Shown in pieces: positions 60,079 to 64,000 of a stretch of 64,000 bases of DNA. The DNA is from Nitrospirillum viridazoti (GTDB taxonomy: Bacteria > Pseudomonadota > Alphaproteobacteria > Azospirillales > Azospirillaceae). The stretch lies in the NCBI RefSeq assembly GCF_007827975.1, contig NZ_VITT01000009.1. One strand, written 5' to 3'. Within the stretch, counting starts at the first letter, position 1. Every line of letters starts with the position of its first letter. The notes beneath the pieces are model-generated. The model searched no databases. It was not told where the DNA came from and was given only the letters and a program-made list of their open reading frames with translations. The translations under genes and the position numbers were made by a program.

Positions 60079-60306
60079 TTAGTGCTGGCCGCCCTTGCGG
60101 CCCGCCTCGGAGGCGCGTTCCCGATCATGGGCGAAATTGCCGCCGGAGGCTTGGCCACCCTTGCGGCCGGCCTCGGCGGCCAGCTCATGATCCTGGGAGA
60201 AGCTGCGCTTCTCGTCCGGAACGCTGGAGCCGCCCTTGGCGGCGATCTCGCGCTGCTTGTCGTCGTCCATGGACGCGAAGCCGCGGTTCGACGTATTGGA
60301 AGCCAT
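60079..60306 (-). CDS. KGG-motif general stress protein
   Basis: 75 aa, hydrophilic; three KGG units (EIAAKGGSSVPDEKRSFSQ, ELAAEAGRKGGQASGGNF, ASEAGRKGG). It shares the start pattern NTSNRGFASMDDDKQRE with its neighbour, so the two arose by duplication. GGAGTGATCCT precedes the ATG. A GGAAC-N17-TCTT promoter candidate is at 60400-60425. Confidence 0.88.
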   Translation of the reverse strand: MASNTSNRGFASMDDDKQREIAAKGGSSVPDEKRSFSQDHELAAEAGRKGGQASGGNFAHDRERASEAGRKGGQH

Positions 60307-60399
60307 AGGATCACTCCATTCTGCTTCGGAAATTAGGCCCCGAAGCCGCTTCACCGGCCCCAAGGCATCCAACGCCGCTCATGCGCTGGATACCTGTTA

Positions 60400-60425
60400 A
60401 AGATCGCCACCACCGTTGTGGTTCC
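60400..60425 (-). promoter_or_regulatory. General-stress-type promoter candidate
   Basis: Minus strand GGAAC (60425-60421), 17 bases, TCTT (60403-60400). The same -10-like TCTT follows GGAAC upstream of the sister KGG gene. Confidence 0.45.
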
Positions 60426-60479
60426 AGATCTTTTCTCCGGTGTGCCATTTTTTTAAATATAGATAAGCTCTAGTTCCGC

Positions 60480-61106
60480 TTAAATTACCGTCTTTATTAT
60501 ATCTTTACTGTAGCCGGCTCCCGCCATGTCCCGCGCCTGCCGCAGGGCTGCCACCAGGGCGTCATAGGTGCGGGCACGGGCGGCATCATCCCAAGCCCGC
60601 AGCACGGCGGAGGGATGGTATGTCGCGATGCCGGGCCGGCCGTCGGCCCAGGCCAGGGGCTTGCCGCCTTCACGGACCAGGGCGACGGTACGGCCCATCA
60701 GCGACCGGGCTGCGGTGGCGCCCAAGGCCACGATGACGGCAGGCTGGACCAGCGCCACCTCCCGGTCCAGCCACCAGCGGCAGGCCTCCACCTCCCCCTG
60801 GTTAGGGCGTTGGTGCATGCGGCGCTTGCCGCGCATCTCATGCTTGAAGTGCTTGACGGCGTTGGTAACGAAAAGATCCTCCCGCTCCAGGCCGGCTGCC
60901 GCCAGCGCCTCGTCCAATATACGCCCCGCCGGGCCAACGAAGGGACGGCCCGCCTTGTCCTCTTGATCGCCGGGCTGTTCACCCACCAGCACCAGGCGGG
61001 CATCCACCGGCCCTTCGCCGAACACCACCTGGGTGGCGTCACGGTAAAGGTCGCACCGGCGGCAGTCGGCCGCGCTGGCCGCGAGCCCGGCCAGGTCGCG
61101 ATCCAT
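60480..61106 (-). CDS. UdgX-like uracil-DNA glycosylase
   Basis: 208 aa, family 4-type uracil-DNA glycosylase with iron-sulphur cysteines near the start (CRRCDL) and in EACRWWL. Active-site motif 1 is VGEQPGDQEDKAGRPFVGPA; motif 2 region is TYHPSAVLRA. Between them it carries the UdgX hallmark loop NAVKHFKHEMRGKRRMH, where the histidine at the end of KRR-x-H forms a covalent bond with the uracil site in mycobacterial UdgX. Starts four bases after the CBS gene stop and is likely co-transcribed with it. Confidence 0.9.
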   Translation of the reverse strand: MDRDLAGLAASAADCRRCDLYRDATQVVFGEGPVDARLVLVGEQPGDQEDKAGRPFVGPAGRILDEALAAAGLEREDLFVTNAVKHFKHEMRGKRRMHQRPNQGEVEACRWWLDREVALVQPAVIVALGATAARSLMGRTVALVREGGKPLAWADGRPGIATYHPSAVLRAWDDAARARTYDALVAALRQARDMAGAGYSKDIIKTVI

Positions 61107-61110
61107 GGCG

Positions 61111-61521
61111 TCAGTCCCGCTGGGAGATGCCGCTCAAGGCCCGGCCGGCGGTAGCGCTGGCGCGCACCGCCAGATCGCCCAGGGCGACAATGCCGACCAG
61201 GCGCTTTTCCCGGTTCAGGACGGGCAGGCGGCGCATCTGCACGTTCACCATGTTGTGGCACACCTGCTCCACATCCTCGTCCTCGTAGCAGTAGCACACC
61301 TGGGGGGTCATGACCTCGCCCACGGTAGCGTCGGGGCCGCGCCCCTCGGCGACGCCACGGATGGCGATGTCGCGATCGGTGATCATACCGACCAGGCGAT
61401 CGCCTTGGCCGACGGGGATGGCGCCGATGTCGCATTCGGACATCAGCCGCGCGGCCTCGCGCAGCTTCTGGTCCGGCGTCGCCAGCTTCACGTTGGTGGA
61501 CATGATTTCCTGGATCCGCAT
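61111..61521 (-). CDS. CBS-domain pair protein
   Basis: 136 aa consisting of two CBS motifs: MRIQEIMSTNVKLATPD... with IGAIPVGQGDRLVGMITDRD, then VGEVMTPQVCYCYEDED... with RRLPVLNREKRLVGIVALGD. CBS pairs bind adenosine nucleotides and sense energy state; stand-alone forms are common among stress genes. AAGGAGTG precedes the ATG. A GGAAC-N16-AGTT promoter candidate lies about 100 bases upstream. It leads an operon with the UdgX gene. Confidence 0.92.
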   Translation of the reverse strand: MRIQEIMSTNVKLATPDQKLREAARLMSECDIGAIPVGQGDRLVGMITDRDIAIRGVAEGRGPDATVGEVMTPQVCYCYEDEDVEQVCHNMVNVQMRRLPVLNREKRLVGIVALGDLAVRASATAGRALSGISQRD

Positions 61522-61620
61522 CGCACACTCCTTCGCCTGGGTTGACGCGTCGCCCGTCCCTGGACTGGCACCCCTGGATCGGCATCTATAGGGCTTGGGG
61601 AGGCTGGGCTCGCTCGCGTC

Positions 61621-61645
61621 AACTTCCAGGCCGGGCGGGTGTTCC
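61621..61645 (-). promoter_or_regulatory. General-stress-type promoter candidate
   Basis: Minus strand GGAAC (61645-61641), 16 bases, AGTT (61624-61621) in front of the CBS-UdgX operon. Confidence 0.5.
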
Positions 61646-61670
61646 CCGCAACCAGCCAGGGCCTTGCCAT

Positions 61671-61700
61671 ATCCCTCGGGATCCCTCGGGATCCCTCGGG
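61671..61700 (+). repeat. Three exact 10-base tandem repeats
   Basis: ATCCCTCGGG three times in a row, 26 bases upstream of the promoter candidate for the CBS gene. The bases around it (61701-61833) hold no supported gene. Confidence 0.9.
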
Positions 61701-61833
61701 GCGCTGGGGCTCCGCCTTCGCCGTGTTGGTCCGCTGGGCGCCCTATGCCTCGGGCGCGCTGACCTGCTGGTCGGCCTCTCCATCGGCTGGCAGGACTGGA
61801 GCGCCCTGCCCTAGAGGGTCAATTAGCAGAGGG

Positions 61834-62694
61834 TCAATTGGCCAGGCGCTGCAGGATCAGGTCGACCAGCGCCCGCAGGCGGGGCAGGCGCCGCAGGTCG
61901 CGGTGATAACCGATCCAGGTGTCGCGGCTGGGCGGCGCCTCGCCCAAATCCACCAAGGCGATGCCGGGGCTGCTGTCCCCCAAGGGGCGGGGCAGCACCG
62001 CCAGGCCCGCCCCCAGGGCGCACAGGCGGGCCTGGACCTCACGGCTGTTGCTGCGCGACACCACGGCGGCCTTGGGCAGCAGGCGGGTGACCCAGCCCAC
62101 GTCGGGCATGCCGCCGAAGGCCGTGTCCATCAACACCAGCCGGCAACCAGCGCCATCGCCCGCCACCGGGGTCCACAGGCCGGGCTTGGCGTAGAGGCCA
62201 TAGGAGATGGTCACCAGCCGACGGGCGATGACCTCCGGCTCGTCAAACGGCCGGATGCGCATGACCAAATCCGCCTCCCGCCGGGGCAGGCTGTAGAGGC
62301 GCGGGTCGGTCAGCACTTCCACCACCACGGCCGGATGCATGCCGGCGAATTCCGCCAGCACGGGGGAGAGCATCGTCACCCCGAACCAGTCGGAGCAGGA
62401 GACGCGCAACATGCCCTCCAGCCCGCCGACACTGCCGGCCAGTTGGCGCTGCAGGGCCAGCGCCTCCTCCTCCATGCGCAGGGCCGGGCCCAGCATGGCC
62501 TGTCCCTCATCGGTCAGGACGAAGCCGTCACTGGTGCGCTGGAACAGGGCAGCGCCCACTGCCTCCTCCAGCGCGCGCAGGCGCCGGCCCATGGTCGGCT
62601 GCGTCTGGCCCAGCTTGCGGGCGGCGGCGCCCAAGGTGCCTTCCCGCGCGATGGCCAGGAAGATGGGCAGGTCACTCCATTCCAGGACGCGCAT
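61834..62694 (-). CDS. LysR-family transcriptional regulator
   Basis: 286 aa. The N-terminal winged helix-turn-helix is LPIFLAIAREGTLGAAARKL followed by QTQPTMGRRLRALEEAVGAALFQR; the rest is a substrate-binding domain. The start at 62694 is chosen because the domain begins there with GGTGAG upstream; the open frame runs far upstream on the minus strand without coding meaning. It is divergent from the quinone oxidoreductase gene and most likely controls it. Confidence 0.9.
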   Translation of the reverse strand: MRVLEWSDLPIFLAIAREGTLGAAARKLGQTQPTMGRRLRALEEAVGAALFQRTSDGFVLTDEGQAMLGPALRMEEEALALQRQLAGSVGGLEGMLRVSCSDWFGVTMLSPVLAEFAGMHPAVVVEVLTDPRLYSLPRREADLVMRIRPFDEPEVIARRLVTISYGLYAKPGLWTPVAGDGAGCRLVLMDTAFGGMPDVGWVTRLLPKAAVVSRSNSREVQARLCALGAGLAVLPRPLGDSSPGIALVDLGEAPPSRDTWIGYHRDLRRLPRLRALVDLILQRLAN

Positions 62695-62719
62695 GAGCTC
62701 ACCCAAACAAAACTGCATG

Positions 62720-62741
62720 ATCTCCGTACAGTTCTTAAGAT
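62720..62741. promoter_or_regulatory. Candidate LysR-type binding site
   Basis: ATCT-N14-AGAT inverted repeat in the 120-base gap between the divergent LysR and oxidoreductase genes. Position is right for a LysR operator; the arms are short. Confidence 0.35.
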
Positions 62742-62814
62742 TTCCATGCATCCTGGTTGGGCGCAAGGTTTGTGGGCGCCGATGAGGGCGCCCCTCGAAC
62801 CGGAGCAGAACACC

Positions 62815-63807
62815 ATGATCCCCACCATGAAGGCCGCGATCGTCGAGACGCAGAACGGCCCCTTCCGCATCACCGATATCGCCCGCCCCGAGCCGGCCGC
62901 CGGCCAGGTGCTGGTCCGCATCCAGGCCAGCGGGGTCAATCCGCTGGACACCAAGATCCGCGCCGGTGCCGCCGCCCATGCCCGCCACCCGCTGCCGGCC
63001 ATCCTGGGCCTGGACCTGGCCGGCGTGGTCGAAGCGGTGGGCCCCGCCGTCACCGCCTTCCGTCCCGGGGACGAGGTCTACGGCATGACCGGCGGTGTAG
63101 GTGGACTGCAGGGTTCCCTGGCTCAATATGCCGCGGTCGACGCCAACCTGCTGGCGCCGAAGCCCGCCAACCTGACGATGCGTGAGGCGGCCGCCCTGCC
63201 GCTGGTGGCCATCACCGCCTGGGAAGGCCTGGTGGACCGGGCCAAGGTGCGGCCCGGACAGACCTTGCTGGTCCAGGGCGGCGCAGGCGGCGTTGGCCAC
63301 ATGGTGGTGCAGATCGGTCGCGCCCTGGGCGCCGAGGTCTATGCCACGGCCAGCGCCGAGGACGCCGGGTATGTGCGCGGCCTGGGCGCCACGCCCATCG
63401 ATTACGCGGCCGAAACGGTGGCGGATTACGTGGGCCGCCTGACGGGCGGCAAAGGCTTCGAGCTGGTGTACGACACCAACGGCGGCGCGGTGCTGGACGC
63501 GTCCTTCCAGGCCGTGGCCCGCTTCGGCCATGTGGTCAGCGCGCTCGGTTGGGGCAGCCACGCCCTGGCGCCCCTGTCTTTCAAGGGGGCGACATACTCC
63601 GGCGTCTTCACCCTGGCCCCGCTGCTGACCGGTGTGGACCGTGCCCACCATGGTGAACTGCTGAAGGAGGTCGCCGCCCTGGTCGAGGCCGGCAAGCTGC
63701 TGCCCCGCCTGGACCCGCGCACCTACACCCTGGACACGGCGGCCGACGCCCATGCCGCCATCACCGACCGCAGCGCCAAGGGCAAGATCGTGGTCTCGAT
63801 CGCTTGA
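62815..63807 (+). CDS. NADPH:quinone oxidoreductase-like (MDR family)
   Basis: 330 aa, medium-chain dehydrogenase/reductase without the catalytic zinc ligands of alcohol dehydrogenases. GroES-like part: VLVRIQASGVNPLDTKIRAG and LGLDLAGVVEAVG; NADPH site: LLVQGGAGGVGHMVVQIGRA. The end, SAKGKIVVSIA, is typical of quinone oxidoreductases. The ATG at 62815 follows GGAG at nine bases; an ATG at 62827 is also possible. Divergent from a LysR gene that probably senses an electrophile or quinone. Confidence 0.92.
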   Translation: MIPTMKAAIVETQNGPFRITDIARPEPAAGQVLVRIQASGVNPLDTKIRAGAAAHARHPLPAILGLDLAGVVEAVGPAVTAFRPGDEVYGMTGGVGGLQGSLAQYAAVDANLLAPKPANLTMREAAALPLVAITAWEGLVDRAKVRPGQTLLVQGGAGGVGHMVVQIGRALGAEVYATASAEDAGYVRGLGATPIDYAAETVADYVGRLTGGKGFELVYDTNGGAVLDASFQAVARFGHVVSALGWGSHALAPLSFKGATYSGVFTLAPLLTGVDRAHHGELLKEVAALVEAGKLLPRLDPRTYTLDTAADAHAAITDRSAKGKIVVSIA

Positions 63808-63841
63808 GACTGGACAGGTCAGGGGAGCGACAGCCCCCCTT

Positions 63842-64000
63842 CAGTGTCCGTGCCCCTCCTGGGCCAAATGTGGCGACAGGGATGGCGGCGTGTCATGGGC
63901 CTCACGCGACGGCGGGATGACGAAAAAGCCGTGGGTGCCGTCGCGACGCAACTGCCCCACCAGGCCGTACTCCCAATCCAGATAGGCCTGCATCGCCTCC
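63842..64000 (-). CDS. C-terminal end of an unidentified protein (partial)
   Basis: An open minus-strand frame enters from beyond the window edge and stops with TGA at 63844-63842. The visible 52 residues read EAMQAYLDWEYGLVGQLRRD, then GTHGFFVIPPS, then a His/Pro-rich end (AQEGHGH). I do not recognise the family. It is convergent with the oxidoreductase gene. The codon pattern suits a real gene. Confidence 0.55.

Noticed and set aside
62694..63753. Long upstream extension of the LysR frame across the oxidoreductase gene
   Set aside because: The extension is the complement of the quinone oxidoreductase gene and lacks domain patterns; the winged helix starts right at the ATG at 62694.

Overview
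The window looks like a chromosomal stretch of a G+C-rich alphaproteobacterium, possibly in or near the Azospirillaceae/Rhodospirillales. I infer this from the overall base composition, the TonB-dependent receptors of the 'EIVVTAQKR' type, the KGG and DUF2795 stress genes, and several promoter candidates close to the alphaproteobacterial general-stress consensus GGAAC-N16/17-CGTT. The species cannot be named from sequence reading alone.

Region 1 (1-3640) is mobile and decayed DNA. It holds the 3' part of a group II intron with its reverse transcriptase/maturase, a complete IS3-family insertion sequence, a fragment of an Hsp20 gene ending at the insertion sequence, and one copy of a dispersed repeat that returns near 24.9 kb and 28.9 kb.

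Region 2 (3640-18574) is a catabolic and uptake locus. It has a GMC oxidoreductase, an MFS transporter, an aldehyde dehydrogenase, a D-amino-acid-oxidase-like flavoprotein, an M81 (MlrC-like) metallopeptidase, a RidA protein and an AraC regulator, then two serine beta-lactamase-family hydrolases downstream of a TonB receptor. Together they suggest uptake and breakdown of a peptide or amino-acid-derived compound.

Region 3 (18790-24080) has a less G+C-rich insert carrying an agmatinase-family ureohydrolase, a spinster-like MFS transporter and a third serine hydrolase. Its right edge abuts the C-terminal remnant of another MFS gene, followed by an intact cryptic D-serine-deaminase-like gene. Region 4 (24080-25140) is a graveyard with a good terminator, a broken P4-type integrase start, an IS3 transposase fragment and repeats. 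Region 5 (25141-28862) is a divergent ThuA-domain protein / TonB receptor pair with palindromic candidate operators between them.

Region 6 (29303-49324) is a single giant minus-strand gene for a 6,673-residue autotransporter: signal peptide, a passenger of about 19 related Gly/Thr/Ser/Asn-rich modules, and a C-terminal beta-barrel. It contains two copies of a stretch of about 1.1 kb that are identical as far as I compared them.

Region 7 (50113-61521) is largely a stress-response neighbourhood: isochorismatase-like hydrolase, DUF2795 protein, a protein made of 41-residue KGG-like tandem repeats, polyphosphate kinase 2, an Orn/Lys/Arg decarboxylase with a GNAT acetyltransferase, a DUF318-type permease, a YghA/YdaD-like SDR, two small KGG proteins, a UdgX-like uracil-DNA glycosylase and a CBS-pair protein. 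Several have GGAAC-type promoter candidates. The window closes with a divergent LysR regulator / quinone oxidoreductase pair and the 3' end of an unidentified gene.
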